Positions 1-8,243 of a stretch of 64,000 bases of DNA are shown here, one piece after another. The notes beneath the pieces are model-generated. The model saw only the letters and a program-made list of their open reading frames with translations. It had not been told where the DNA came from and ran no database searches. This DNA comes from Bradyrhizobium sp. AZCC 1719. Its GTDB lineage: Bacteria; Pseudomonadota; Alphaproteobacteria; Rhizobiales; Xanthobacteraceae. The DNA is taken from positions 1,455,001 through 1,519,000 of the forward strand of contig NZ_JAZHRU010000001.1 of the NCBI RefSeq assembly GCF_036924525.1, in the 5' to 3' direction. Each line of letters starts with the position of its first letter. Within the stretch, counting starts at the first letter, position 1. The position numbers and the translations under genes are program-made.

Positions 1-746
1 GCATCCCCGCGACAGGCGAACACGACCATGTCGGCCTGACGGATCGCCTTGCGCGCCCAGGGCTGAGCCTCGCGGCCGCCGAGATAGACCACCAGCGGCG
101 CGGTATGTTCGAGCCTGTTGAGCCATTCGGTGACTTCATGTGCATCGAGCGCGCGCCCGGGAAACATCGCATGCAAACGCGCGGCGTCGACGATCTCGGC
201 CTGGGTCGCGGTCAAGCCGTCGCACATCCGGCGATCGAAACCGCCCGGCAGCGGCTGCAATCCGCCGTCGATCAGCGCCACCGTCCGCGCCTTCGGCGAG
301 GTGGGGAACGGCGCGATGCGCGCGGTCTCCTTGGCGAACCGCCGCGCCAGCGCCGCGAGCAGCGCCTCGACGATGGCGGGGGCCTCTTCGACGAGCTTCT
401 GATAGGCCGGGCGCGTCAATGCCAGCACGCTGGTGTCGCGGATGGCGATCACGTCGGCGGTGCGCGGGACATCGGCGAAGAAGCCGATTTCGCCGACCAG
501 TTCGCCGGCGCGAAGCTCGGCGATAGGTTCGAGATAGCCGGTCTTGCGCACCGCCAGCGCGCCGTGCAGCACCAGGAAGAGCGAGTCCGACGGCCCGCCT
601 TGCGCGACCAGCATTTGCCCGCGCACCAGATCCTGGCGGACCATGGCGTTGAGGGCCTTTAGCCGCTGTTCGGAACTGAGCGTTCGAAACAGCGCGAATT
701 CCTCCAACGCGGAGCTCCACGCAAGTACCGAGCTCGATCCACTCAT
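1..746 (-). CDS. cyclic nucleotide-binding domain protein, probable patatin-like phospholipase (N-terminal part only)
   Basis: The gene runs off the left edge; about 248 residues from the ATG at 746 are visible. Residues about 15-140 form a cNMP-binding (CRP-like) beta-roll, with the stretch GELVGEIGFFADVPRTADV matching the phosphate-binding cassette in position. After it come a linker (ARIAPFPTSPKARTVALID) and a Rossmann-like segment (PLVVYLGGREAQPW). In NTE/RssA-type proteins a cNMP-binding domain is followed by such a region and then by a patatin lipase domain. The lipase domain itself lies outside the window, so that part of the call is inference from family layout. It could instead be a stand-alone cNMP-binding protein. 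Confidence 0.75.
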   Translation of the reverse strand, partial: MSGSSSVLAWSSALEEFALFRTLSSEQRLKALNAMVRQDLVRGQMLVAQGGPSDSLFLVLHGALAVRKTGYLEPIAELRAGELVGEIGFFADVPRTADVIAIRDTSVLALTRPAYQKLVEEAPAIVEALLAALARRFAKETARIAPFPTSPKARTVALIDGGLQPLPGGFDRRMCDGLTATQAEIVDAARLHAMFPGRALDAHEVTEWLNRLEHTAPLVVYLGGREAQPWARKAIRQADMVVFACRGD

Positions 747-904
747 TTGGCGGTACCCAGTTGAATTCGCGGCCCGACTTTAGCGCCGCCCACACCGCAC
801 CGCGAGTGATATAAAGAGTGTGCCGCGGCGCGGCGCAGCAATGCGCCCGGCGCCATCTGGCATTCGGCTGCACTGCAGCATGACGGCCGTATCCGCCGCC
901 CGCT

Positions 905-1984
905 CTACGCCGCCCACCGGCCGCGATTGTTCTCGGCGAGAATGGGCCGGATCAGCCGGCCAAAACGCTCGGCCTCCTCGTCATGCAGATAGCCGGACAG
1001 GCAGAACGAGTGGCAGCCGGCGTCGATGAATTGCTGCAGCGTATCGGCGCACTGGACGGGATTGCCGACGACGGCAATGCCGGCGCCGGGGCGGACTTTT
1101 GTGATGCCGGTCCACAGATGCGGCAGCAGGAGATCGCCATGCTCGCGGGCGAGCTGCTGCACCCGCTGGTTCGCTTCCGATTTGTTGTACAGCGTTTTCA
1201 TTTCCTGCTTCTGCCGCTCGGTCGCATGCCGCACCAGTTGATCGGCGGCCTCCCAGGCGTCCGCCTCGTTCTCGCGGCAGATCACCTGAAGGCGCATGCC
1301 GAAGCCGATGTCGTTCTCGCGGCCATGCGCGCGCGCCATCTCCCTGATCTCGGCGATATTCGAGGCGATCTTTTCCGGCAGATCGCCCCAGAACAGATGC
1401 ACATCGGAATGTTTGGCCGATATTTCCCAGGCCTGGCGCGAGCCGCCGCCGAGATAGAATTTTGGAAACGGCTGCTGGTGCGGGCGCGGGCGGATGTGCG
1501 CGCCAGACAGTTTGTGAAACTTGCCTTCGAAATTCACCGGCCCGCGCGTCGTCCACAGCGCCTTCAGGATCGAGACTTCCTCTTCCATCAATTCGTAGCG
1601 CGCTTCCTTCGGATAACGGACGCCCTCGCCTTCGACCTCGCTTTCGTTCTGACCGGCGATCAGATTGATGCAGATCCGCCCGCCCGACATTTGGTCGAAG
1701 GTCGAGATCATCTTCGCCAGCAGCACCGGATTGATGTAGCCGGGCCGCGCCGCGATCAGCGGCTTGATCGACGACGAGCGCGCCGCCATGAACGCGCCCG
1801 TGATCCAGGCTTCCCAGCACACGGAACCGACCGGGATCAGGAGATATTCGAAGCCGGCCTTCTCCGCCGCCTGCACCACGCGGTCGCACAGTTCAGGAGA
1901 CCCCGGAATCTGCGCTTCCATCAGGCCATAGGCCGTGGTGTCGCCATGCGTGGGCAGATACCAGCCGAATTCGAGCGGACGCAT
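905..1984 (-). CDS. LLM-class flavin-dependent oxidoreductase (SsuD-like)
   Basis: This is a 359-residue FMN/FMNH2-dependent monooxygenase of the bacterial luciferase fold, closest in feel to alkanesulfonate monooxygenase SsuD. Typical pieces are the N-terminal EFGWYLPTHGDTTAYG, the barrel strand RICINLIAGQNESEVEGEG, the active-site region RYELMEEEVSILKALW and KFYLGGGSRQAWEISAKHSD. Length is normal for SsuD-like enzymes. The ATG at 1984 has GGGAG eight bases upstream. No ssuABC transporter or flavin reductase lies beside it, so the substrate is open; another C-S or C-N bond-cleaving monooxygenase is possible. Confidence 0.85.
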   Translation of the reverse strand: MRPLEFGWYLPTHGDTTAYGLMEAQIPGSPELCDRVVQAAEKAGFEYLLIPVGSVCWEAWITGAFMAARSSSIKPLIAARPGYINPVLLAKMISTFDQMSGGRICINLIAGQNESEVEGEGVRYPKEARYELMEEEVSILKALWTTRGPVNFEGKFHKLSGAHIRPRPHQQPFPKFYLGGGSRQAWEISAKHSDVHLFWGDLPEKIASNIAEIREMARAHGRENDIGFGMRLQVICRENEADAWEAADQLVRHATERQKQEMKTLYNKSEANQRVQQLAREHGDLLLPHLWTGITKVRPGAGIAVVGNPVQCADTLQQFIDAGCHSFCLSGYLHDEEAERFGRLIRPILAENNRGRWAA

Positions 1985-2128
1985 GAACGCTTCTCCCTTG
2001 ACGTGTTCTTTGGCGCGCTTGTTGCTTGATCGTCGTGGGAATCAGTCTAGCGTCTGCTGGGCCCGGGGCAATCGGGTTCGCCCGCAGCACGGTTTCGCCC
2101 GCATTGCGTCAACACAGGGATAGCAGCC

Positions 2129-2536
2129 ATGTCACCGGTTTCACTGCTCCTCAATGTGATCTGGGTCGTTCTCGGCGGCGCGTGGATGGCGTTCGGCTGG
2201 CTGGTCGCGTCCGTCGTCATGGCGATCACGATCATCGGCATTCCCTGGGCGCGGGCCGCATTCAATATCGCGGCCTACACCTTGTTCCCGTTCGGCTTCA
2301 CCGCGGTCTCGCGCGATGCCTATACGGGCCAAGAAGATATCGGCACCGGGCCGCTCGGGGTGATCGGCAACCTCATCTGGCTGATACTGGCAGGATGGTG
2401 GCTGGCGCTCGGGCATGTGGTGACGGCCGTGCTGCTGGCTGTGACCATCATCGGCATTCCGTTTGCCTGGGCACACCTGAAGCTTGCCGGCATCGCGCTA
2501 TGGCCGATCGGCAAGATCATCGTTCCCGCGAACTAA
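2129..2536 (+). CDS. YccF domain-containing inner membrane protein
   Basis: This is a 135-residue protein made of two homologous YccF repeats, each holding the signature ITIIGIPWARAAFNIAAYTL or its variant TIIGIPFAWAHLKLAGIALW. Four hydrophobic segments predict an inner-membrane location. The family is widespread and its function is unknown. The ATG at 2129 has AGGGA about nine bases upstream. It stands alone between the monooxygenase (divergent) and the stress protein (convergent). Confidence 0.85.
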   Translation: MSPVSLLLNVIWVVLGGAWMAFGWLVASVVMAITIIGIPWARAAFNIAAYTLFPFGFTAVSRDAYTGQEDIGTGPLGVIGNLIWLILAGWWLALGHVVTAVLLAVTIIGIPFAWAHLKLAGIALWPIGKIIVPAN

Positions 2537-2555
2537 GTTCGGCGCAGCCTTACGG

Positions 2556-3032
2556 CTATCCCGAGGCCACTGTTTCCGCCGGTTTCAACCGCTCGAATTC
2601 GGCGTCGCTGATCTCGGTCTGGGCCACCAGCACACTGCAGCGCAGGCGCTTGACCAGATAGCTGCCGATCGAGCCGAACCAGCGTGCCAGCGTCCCCTGC
2701 GGGCGATGCCCGACTACGACGAGATGCGCGCCGATTTCTTCGGCGACCTCGGCAATTTTCTGCCCGGCATCGCCGACCTCGAGCCGCACGGTCGGCGAAA
2801 ATCCCAGCGCCTTCAGCCGCTCGGCGCCTTCGTTCAGGATGGCCTTGTAATCCTCGGTCTGCAGCTCGATCGGGATCGTAAGCCCGGCCTCGGGCGTCAT
2901 GATCGAGGAGACCTCGACGACGGCGAGCAAAAAGACCTCGGAACGGCAGAGTTGTGCGAGCTTTGCGCCCTCCCGCAACGCGCGCCGCCCCTCGACCGAA
3001 CCGTCATAGGCGAGAAGAACCTTCTTATACAT
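2556..3032 (-). CDS. universal stress protein (UspA family)
   Basis: This is a single Usp domain of 158 residues. It begins MYKKVLLAYDGSVEGRRAL and ends its core with VVVGHRPQGTLARWFGSIGS, a slightly altered form of the ATP-binding Gx2Gx9GS motif. A longer reading frame extends upstream, but the Usp fold begins exactly at this ATG. The gene lies 166 bp downstream of dctM on the same strand. A Usp next to a TRAP transporter recalls TeaD, which modulates the ectoine TRAP importer TeaABC. That this protein binds ATP and tunes the neighbouring transporter is inference. Confidence 0.88.
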   Translation of the reverse strand: MYKKVLLAYDGSVEGRRALREGAKLAQLCRSEVFLLAVVEVSSIMTPEAGLTIPIELQTEDYKAILNEGAERLKALGFSPTVRLEVGDAGQKIAEVAEEIGAHLVVVGHRPQGTLARWFGSIGSYLVKRLRCSVLVAQTEISDAEFERLKPAETVASG

Positions 3033-3198
3033 CGGACGTCCCCATCCATGGTAGAAGATCAACGCGTCAAGACTACCACCAATTGGCGCGAGCGGATCAG
3101 AATTTTGACGGAAGGCGTGAGCCGTTTTCCTAACCCCATGGGGGTCGCTCCGGCCGGCCTGCCGGCGGGATGACCATTGTTGCGGCACATCGGTCGTC

Positions 3199-4539
3199 TC
3201 AAGGACAGATATAGCCAGCGCCGCTCGGATTCTTGAAGCAGCCGACCGATTCCGGAAGCAGGTGCTTGGGCAGCCACAGCACGACTTCGGGGAAGAAGAT
3301 GCAGAACGCGATCGCGGCCAGGAACACGATGTAGATGGGGAGCGACGCCAGCATCGCCCGGCCGAAACGCACCCCGACAAATTTCGATGCCATCAGCAGC
3401 GCAAGCCCGTAAGGCGGCGTGATCAGCCCGAACGCCAGCGTAACGATGATGACGACGCCCATATGCACCGGATTGATATCGGCGTTCTTGGTTAGATCGT
3501 CGATGATGGGCATGAATATGATGATCGCAGGGATCGCGTCGATGAAGTCGCCGACCACGACGAACAAGAGGACCAGCAACAGCATGATCAGGAAGGGATC
3601 GCCGCCAGCCGCCGACGATATCCAGCCTGATACCACGGCGGGCCCCCGCAGATAGGCCAGCATCCAGCCGAACACCGATGCGGCGCCGATGGTGATGAGC
3701 GGGATGGAATAAAGCAGTCCGGTCAGCGCCATGTCGCGCGGCAAGTGCCGGTAATGCCGGCGATTGAGCAACGGGATCGCCACGAATACGATATAGGCCA
3801 CGGCAATGATGCCCGCCTCGGTCGGCGTGAATTGGCCGGTGAGGATGCCGCCCATGATGATGAACGGGATCATCAGCGGCACGGCCGCCTGCTTCGTAGC
3901 AGTCGCGACCATGCCAAACGTGGCGCGCTCGCGCTTGATGCCAACGGGCCCGAAGAAGTGACTGTAGATCATCAGTCCGATGCCGACGAATACGCCGGGC
4001 GCCACGCCGGCGAGGAACAAGCCGCCGATCGAGACATTGCCGGTCGCGCCATACACCACGGCCATGATGCTGGGCGGGATGAGATTGGCCATCGTCGAGG
4101 CGGAGGCGATCAGCGCCGCCGTGAAGGCGAGATCATAGCCTTCCCGCTTCATTTCCGGCGCCAGCGTTCGCGACAGGATGGCGACGTCGGCGGCGGACGA
4201 GCCGGAGATGCCCGCGAAGAACATGCTGAAGATCGTCACCACCTGCGCCAGGCCGCCGCGCAAATGTCCGACCAGCGTTTGCGACAACGCAATCATGCGG
4301 GCAGTGACGTTTGCCGACGTCATGAGGTCGCCGACCAGCAGGAAGAACGGCACCGCAAGCAGGGCTTCGGTGTCCATTCCGTTGAAGAGCTGCGCCATCA
4401 TCGAGGCGAGGCTGACCGGGGTGAACGCCGTCACCACGAGCACAGACGCAATCAGGGCAAAGGCCACCGGCACGCCCATGTAGCCGAGAAACAGAAAGAG
4501 AAATCCCATCAGGAAGATGAGCCCGCCATTGGTCGTCAC
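3199..4539 (-). CDS. dctM: TRAP transporter large permease (DctM family)
   Basis: This 446-residue protein has about twelve hydrophobic segments and is the sodium-coupled large membrane subunit of a TRAP importer. Family marks include FFAGISGSSAADVAILSRTL and PPSIMAVVYGATGNVSIGGL in the first half and the repeat-like NPVHMGVVIIVTLAFGLITP near the C-terminus. The start is taken as the GTG at 4539, which overlaps the dctQ stop as GTGA and so suggests translational coupling. The frame is open further upstream, but that part is the antisense-like shadow of dctQ. The substrate cannot be read from the sequence. Confidence 0.93.
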   Translation of the reverse strand: MTTNGGLIFLMGFLFLFLGYMGVPVAFALIASVLVVTAFTPVSLASMMAQLFNGMDTEALLAVPFFLLVGDLMTSANVTARMIALSQTLVGHLRGGLAQVVTIFSMFFAGISGSSAADVAILSRTLAPEMKREGYDLAFTAALIASASTMANLIPPSIMAVVYGATGNVSIGGLFLAGVAPGVFVGIGLMIYSHFFGPVGIKRERATFGMVATATKQAAVPLMIPFIIMGGILTGQFTPTEAGIIAVAYIVFVAIPLLNRRHYRHLPRDMALTGLLYSIPLITIGAASVFGWMLAYLRGPAVVSGWISSAAGGDPFLIMLLLVLLFVVVGDFIDAIPAIIIFMPIIDDLTKNADINPVHMGVVIIVTLAFGLITPPYGLALLMASKFVGVRFGRAMLASLPIYIVFLAAIAFCIFFPEVVLWLPKHLLPESVGCFKNPSGAGYICP

Positions 4540-5084
4540 AGCGCCTTCCTCTTCTCGTCGGCATCCGACAGGCCGCCGAAGCCGTTCTTCCAGCCGTTGG
4601 CGATCTGCTCGATGGTAAAAAGGGCGATCAGCACACCGCACAGCGGAATGGCTGCGTACAGGCTCGCCAATGGCGTCATCGACGGCATGCGCAGGCTCTT
4701 GAAGCCATCCAGAAAGTTCAAATACCCGAAGTAGATCATGCAGAGGGCGACGCCGAGCACCACCAGCCGGTTGAACGTCTCGAAGAACAGCCGCGTGTTG
4801 CCGGTGAGCGATTCCGCCAGCACGGCAAGATAGAGATGATCGTTGCGCCGCGTCGCCGCGCCCACGCCGAGGAAGATACCATAGATGAAAAACGTCATCG
4901 TCGCTTCCTGGAGCCAGAGCCAGGGATGACCGATGGTGCGGGTAACGATGTCGCACATTACCAGGACGGAGAACCCGGTGATGGCGACGCCGCAGAGAAT
5001 CATCAGAACCTGCTCGAGCCAGTCCAGCGCGCGCCACTTCAGGTGACGCTGCTCCTCCAGGACGAGGCTATTGAATCCGGGCAT
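4536..5084 (-). CDS. dctQ: TRAP transporter small permease (DctQ family)
   Basis: This 182-residue protein has four hydrophobic helices (LEQVLMILCGVAITGFSVLV, a WLWLQEATMTFFIYGIFLGV stretch, a third around RLVVLGVALCMIYFGYL and a fourth near the C-terminus). It is the small TRAP membrane subunit that packs against DctM. The ATG at 5084 gives a normal-length protein; an in-frame ATG at 5141 would add 19 residues of non-conserved type. It lies between dctP and dctM and overlaps dctM by four bases. Confidence 0.9.
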   Translation of the reverse strand: MPGFNSLVLEEQRHLKWRALDWLEQVLMILCGVAITGFSVLVMCDIVTRTIGHPWLWLQEATMTFFIYGIFLGVGAATRRNDHLYLAVLAESLTGNTRLFFETFNRLVVLGVALCMIYFGYLNFLDGFKSLRMPSMTPLASLYAAIPLCGVLIALFTIEQIANGWKNGFGGLSDADEKRKAL

Positions 5085-5153
5085 GTCGATTCTCTGATCC
5101 GCAAGGCACTGGCACTGCGGGCAGCCGCCGGCTGCCCGCATATGAGCCGCCAG

Positions 5154-6161
5154 CTATTGGACGTTGCGCACCATACCGAGGACCTTGACGGCGTTCGGTC
5201 CGAGATCGGCCGCCAGCTTGTCCTGGATCGGCTTGCTGATCGCCATGAAGCCGCTCTTGTCGACGCTCTTGACGACCTTGACGCCGATCTTTTCGAGCTT
5301 CGCCTGCGCGTCGTGTTCGAGCTTGAAGGCCTGGGCCGGCTCGTTCCTGCTGACCTCGTCGGCGGCCGCCTGCACCCACTTCTTCTGCTCGTCGGTGAGA
5401 CTGCTCCATACCTTGTCGCTGACGAACAATGCGGCATTGTTCGCTTCGTGCTCGGTGAGCGAGAGCACGGGGGCGGGTTCGTAGTGCTTGTTGACGAGAT
5501 AGTTGTTGATGCCGTTTTCGGCCATGTCGACGACGCCGGTCTGCAGCGAGGTGTAGACTTCGCCGAACGGCATGTGCACGACCTGAGCGCCATACGCCGG
5601 GAAGAGCGTATCTTCGGTGACGGTCGCCTGCACCCGAACCTTGACGCCCTTGAGGTCGGCGACCGCCTGCACCGGCTTCTTGCCGTACATGTGCCGCAGG
5701 CCCTGCGAGCCGAGCCCCAGCATGTGCGCGCCCTTCATCTTGGCCGCGTATAATTCCTTCATCGCCGCGATGACGGCGGGATCGCCGAGCACCTTGATGG
5801 CGTGCGCTTCATCGCGGAAGATATAGTGAAGCGAGAACACGCCCGACTCCGGCTGCGCGGTCGAGGCATTGGCGGTCGACAGCATCACGAAATCGATGTC
5901 GCCGGTTTGGACTTTTTGCAGGGTCTGCGCCTCGGTACCGAGCTGGGCGCCGGGATATTGGTTGATCGAGAGCGTGCCCTTGCTCAACTCCAACAGCTTC
6001 TTGTTGAACATTTCGGCGCCGATACCGTAGCCGCTGTTCTTCGGCTGGTCGTAGGCGAACGAGAATTCGCGCTTTTGCGCCGACGCTGGCGACGACACCA
6101 TCGCAATGGCAACGCCCAGCAGAATGCCGCGCGCGAACGGCAAATACCGTGAAACGGACAT
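5154..6161 (-). CDS. dctP: TRAP transporter substrate-binding protein (DctP family)
   Basis: This is a 335-residue periplasmic binding protein. The ATG at 6161 is preceded by a strong GGGAGG and followed by a signal peptide (about residues 1-26, ending SSPASAQ). Typical DctP stretches are KLLELSKGTLSINQYPGAQL, LKGVKVRVQATVTEDTLFPA and FGEVYTSLQTGVVDMAENGI, the last covering the conserved region after the ligand-binding Arg. It is first in the operon dctP-dctQ-dctM and is divergent from the GntR regulator at 6315. A 7-10-7 inverted repeat in the intergenic region is the likely control point. Confidence 0.93.
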   Translation of the reverse strand: MSVSRYLPFARGILLGVAIAMVSSPASAQKREFSFAYDQPKNSGYGIGAEMFNKKLLELSKGTLSINQYPGAQLGTEAQTLQKVQTGDIDFVMLSTANASTAQPESGVFSLHYIFRDEAHAIKVLGDPAVIAAMKELYAAKMKGAHMLGLGSQGLRHMYGKKPVQAVADLKGVKVRVQATVTEDTLFPAYGAQVVHMPFGEVYTSLQTGVVDMAENGINNYLVNKHYEPAPVLSLTEHEANNAALFVSDKVWSSLTDEQKKWVQAAADEVSRNEPAQAFKLEHDAQAKLEKIGVKVVKSVDKSGFMAISKPIQDKLAADLGPNAVKVLGMVRNVQ

Positions 6162-6266
6162 TGAATTCCTCCCCTGCTTCGCCGCTTTTGCGGGCTGATT
6201 GTCGCCGCTTGCCCCCTGATAGGCCGCAGCAAGGGTCATTATGACCGAAGCTGTCCTGTTAACAAG

Positions 6267-6290
6267 ATAGTATTTCAGATTGTATACTAT
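6267..6290. promoter_or_regulatory. probable GntR-type operator between dctP and its regulator
   Basis: A perfect inverted repeat ATAGTAT-N10-ATACTAT lies in the divergent promoter region. Within it ATTGTATACTAT (6279-6290) fits the FadR-subfamily site pattern yGT-M-K-ACy with a GTATAC core. It lies 25 bp before the regulator start and about 106 bp before the dctP start. Binding is inferred from position and pattern. Confidence 0.6.
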
Positions 6291-6314
6291 TTCGGCCGAT
6301 GGCACATTGGCGCC

Positions 6315-7067
6315 ATGGCCACTGCCAAAATCTCCAAAAAGCCGCCCGCGCGCGGCGACATTGCGAAAACGTCCGGGACTGCTTTGCCCCCGGCGGCGAC
6401 GCATGAGCGCGAGCCGATCGCGCATGTGATCGCCAGAAAGCTCGAGGAAGATGTCGTGCTCGGCAGGCGGCATCCGCGCGAGCGCCTGGTCGAGCAGGAT
6501 CTGTGCGCGGCCTTCGACACCCATCGCGGCGACATCCGGCTGGCGCTGTTCGAACTGGAAAAGCGCGGCATCGTCGAACGCATTCCAAACCGCGGCGCGA
6601 TCGTGCGCGATCTGAAGCCGCGTGAGGTGAGCGACATCTATAGTGTTCGCGAGGAACTCGAGGTGATGGCGGTGCGGATTCTGCCGTTTCCCGTGGCGCC
6701 CGCCGATATCGTCCGGCTGGAAGCCGTGCAGCGCGAGCACGGCAAGGCCGTGGATGCCGGCGACCTTCTGGCGGTGTTCCACAGCAATGTGCAATTCCAC
6801 CGCGCCCTGTTCGGGCTATGCGGCAACGCTTGCCTGATCGAGACCATCGAAAATCTGGCGCAAAAGGTCTCGGGCATCCGCTCCTATGCCTACGCCAACC
6901 CGGGCGCGCTGAATGAGGCCCGCCAGGACCACATTGCCATGATCGAGGCCCTTCGGCATTCCCGCCGCGACGAGTTGATCATGCTGACAAGGCGTCACCT
7001 CAAACCGGCCGAGCAGGCCTATGTTCGCGCCTACCGCCAACGTTTCGGCGACGGCGCAGGTGCCTGA
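6315..7067 (+). CDS. GntR family transcriptional regulator with FCD domain
   Basis: This is a 250-residue FadR-type regulator. A winged helix-turn-helix spans about residues 34-98 ([20 protein letters not shown], then the wing [11 protein letters not shown]). An all-helical FCD effector domain follows at about 105-235. Three histidines in the usual metal-ligand places (in [18 protein letters not shown] and RRHLKPAEQ) suggest a metal-dependent carboxylate ligand. Its divergent placement to dctPQM points to control of that transporter and of itself. Confidence 0.9.
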   Translation: MATAKISKKPPARGDIAKTSGTALPPAATHEREPIAHVIARKLEEDVVLGRRHPRERLVEQDLCAAFDTHRGDIRLALFELEKRGIVERIPNRGAIVRDLKPREVSDIYSVREELEVMAVRILPFPVAPADIVRLEAVQREHGKAVDAGDLLAVFHSNVQFHRALFGLCGNACLIETIENLAQKVSGIRSYAYANPGALNEARQDHIAMIEALRHSRRDELIMLTRRHLKPAEQAYVRAYRQRFGDGAGA

Positions 7068-7137
7068 CACACGGCCCAAAACGAATCCCGCAGGGCCGTT
7101 GCCCCTGCCCGGCCAATCGGCTAAATGAAGCCCTGTT

Positions 7138-7214
7138 GCACCCGTAGCTCAGCTGGATAGAGCGTTGCCCTCCGAAGGCAAAGGTCACACGTTCGAATCG
7201 TGTCGGGTGCGCCA
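7138..7214 (+). tRNA. tRNA-Arg (anticodon CCG)
   Basis: A 77-nt cloverleaf can be folded by eye. The acceptor stem pairs GCACCCG with CGGGTGC, followed by G and an encoded CCA. The D arm is GCTCAGCTGGATAGAGC. The anticodon stem is TTGCC/GGCAA with loop CTCCGAA, giving anticodon CCG. The T arm is ACACG-TTCGAAT-CGTGT. It reads the CGG arginine codon. Confidence 0.96.
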
Positions 7215-7259
7215 CTCTACGATTTTGCGCGATATCGTTGCCGATCAGTTGCAAATGCG

Positions 7260-7519
7260 CGCGAAAGCCCGCGGAAGACGCCGATTGCTCCTAGCTTCGC
7301 GAAATGCTGGATCCATTTCCCGCCACGCGATGCGAGGCAGGGGGACGCACGCCTGGCTCTCACACGCAATGTCGCTCACATTGAAGGCGAAACGCGCTTG
7401 CCATCCGACCCAGTGGCGATTGCGAAAACTTTGTCGCCGATTTTCCAGACGTGGGACCCGCCCGACTGAACCACGTAGGTGTTCGCTGGGAGCGCTCGAC
7501 AGAATTCGACGTAGGTCAT
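7260..7519 (-). pseudogene. decayed MmcQ/YjbR family gene
   Basis: From the ATG at 7519 the frame reads MTYVEFCRALPANTYVVQSG and then VWKIGDKVFAIATGSDGK, the N-terminal half of an MmcQ/YjbR (DUF419-like) protein, and hits TGA at 7376-7378. The match continues in a second frame (FAFNVSDIACE) and then in a third ([17 protein letters not shown]), which are the next conserved blocks in order. Two frameshifts within about 130 bp leave no intact protein of the usual 110-120 residues. It sits just downstream of the MarR gene on the same strand. The family assignment is from memory of related proteins. Confidence 0.7.
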
Positions 7520-7530
7520 GCTGCCGTCCT

Positions 7531-8073
7531 TCACCCCTTGTATGGGGTCTTTGATGAACGCAGGCCGCCACGCCCCTCATTAGAGAGAGCGCCGTCGCTG
7601 GACGGCGCGCCACGCTCCGCAACGCGAGAGAGCGCAATCACCCGATCGAGCCGCGCATGAAGGTCGGTAAGCATCTCCGCGCCGAGGGGCTTCTTGATTT
7701 GCTCAAGAACCCGCTTCCACACGGGAAAGATCGTTTCAATCATGCGCTCACCGGACCGCGTGATGACGACGATTTTTGTGCGAGCATCTTCCGGGGACCG
7801 CGCCACACGTAAGAGCCCGGCACGTTCGAGCGGTCGGATGCTTCGCGTCAGGGTAGTGCGATCCATCAGCAGTGCCTGTGCGAGCTTGTTCATAGGCGCA
7901 CCCGAATCTCCGAACAGCGCGGCGGTCGCGATGACGGGCAGTTGCGACGAGAGCAGTCCGAAAGGCGCTAGCTCGTCGTCGAAGAGCTTTGCGAGGACAC
8001 GCGAGGCTTGCCGCACGCGGAGAGCGGGGCACTCCACGGCCATCGTTCGTGCTAGCTGAGCGAATTCAGCCAT
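7531..8073 (-). CDS. MarR family transcriptional regulator
   Basis: This 180-residue winged-helix protein has the MarR pattern. The recognition region is MNKLAQALLMDRTTLTRSIR, the wing region is GLLRVARSPEDARTKIVVIT and a dimerisation helix follows it. The C-terminal 25 residues look unstructured. It is divergent from the DUF1993 gene at 8244. Two near-identical palindromes in the intergenic region, one beside each gene, suggest control of both. The start is the ATG at 8073. Confidence 0.9.
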   Translation of the reverse strand: MAEFAQLARTMAVECPALRVRQASRVLAKLFDDELAPFGLLSSQLPVIATAALFGDSGAPMNKLAQALLMDRTTLTRSIRPLERAGLLRVARSPEDARTKIVVITRSGERMIETIFPVWKRVLEQIKKPLGAEMLTDLHARLDRVIALSRVAERGAPSSDGALSNEGRGGLRSSKTPYKG

Positions 8074-8079
8074 GAAACG

Positions 8080-8089
8080 TGCATACGCA
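8080..8089. promoter_or_regulatory. candidate MarR operator, proximal copy
   Basis: TGCATACGCA differs by one base from the perfect palindrome TGCATATGCA at 8165-8174. It lies seven bases upstream of the MarR start codon, where binding would block the regulator's own expression. Function is inference from the pair and its position. Confidence 0.45.
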
Positions 8090-8131
8090 TCAGAATTATC
8101 TGCCGATCACTTGAGGTTGAAAGCAGAATTC

Positions 8132-8161
8132 TTGACAGGCGGTTAGCTTAGTAAACATTAT
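8132..8161 (+). promoter_or_regulatory. candidate sigma-70 promoter of the DUF1993 gene
   Basis: A consensus TTGACA (8132-8137) is followed after 18 bp by CATTAT (8156-8161), a 4/6 match to the -10 element. The palindrome at 8165-8174 covers the expected transcription start. Confidence 0.45.
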
Positions 8162-8164
8162 AGA

Positions 8165-8174
8165 TGCATATGCA
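8165..8174. promoter_or_regulatory. candidate MarR operator, distal copy
   Basis: TGCATATGCA is a perfect 10-bp palindrome just behind the candidate -10 of the DUF1993 promoter, so a bound MarR dimer would repress it. It pairs with the near-copy at 8080-8089. Confidence 0.5.
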
Positions 8175-8243
8175 ACTGATGTCCAGAGCCTTGCCGGCCC
8201 GCCAAATTCATCACGTTCGAACTAACAGAGCGAGGCTCCCGCC

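Noticed and set aside
136..873. 245-codon minus-strand frame over the left-edge gene
   Set aside because: Another frame from ATG 746 gives a clear cNMP-binding domain; this one is Arg-rich shadow.
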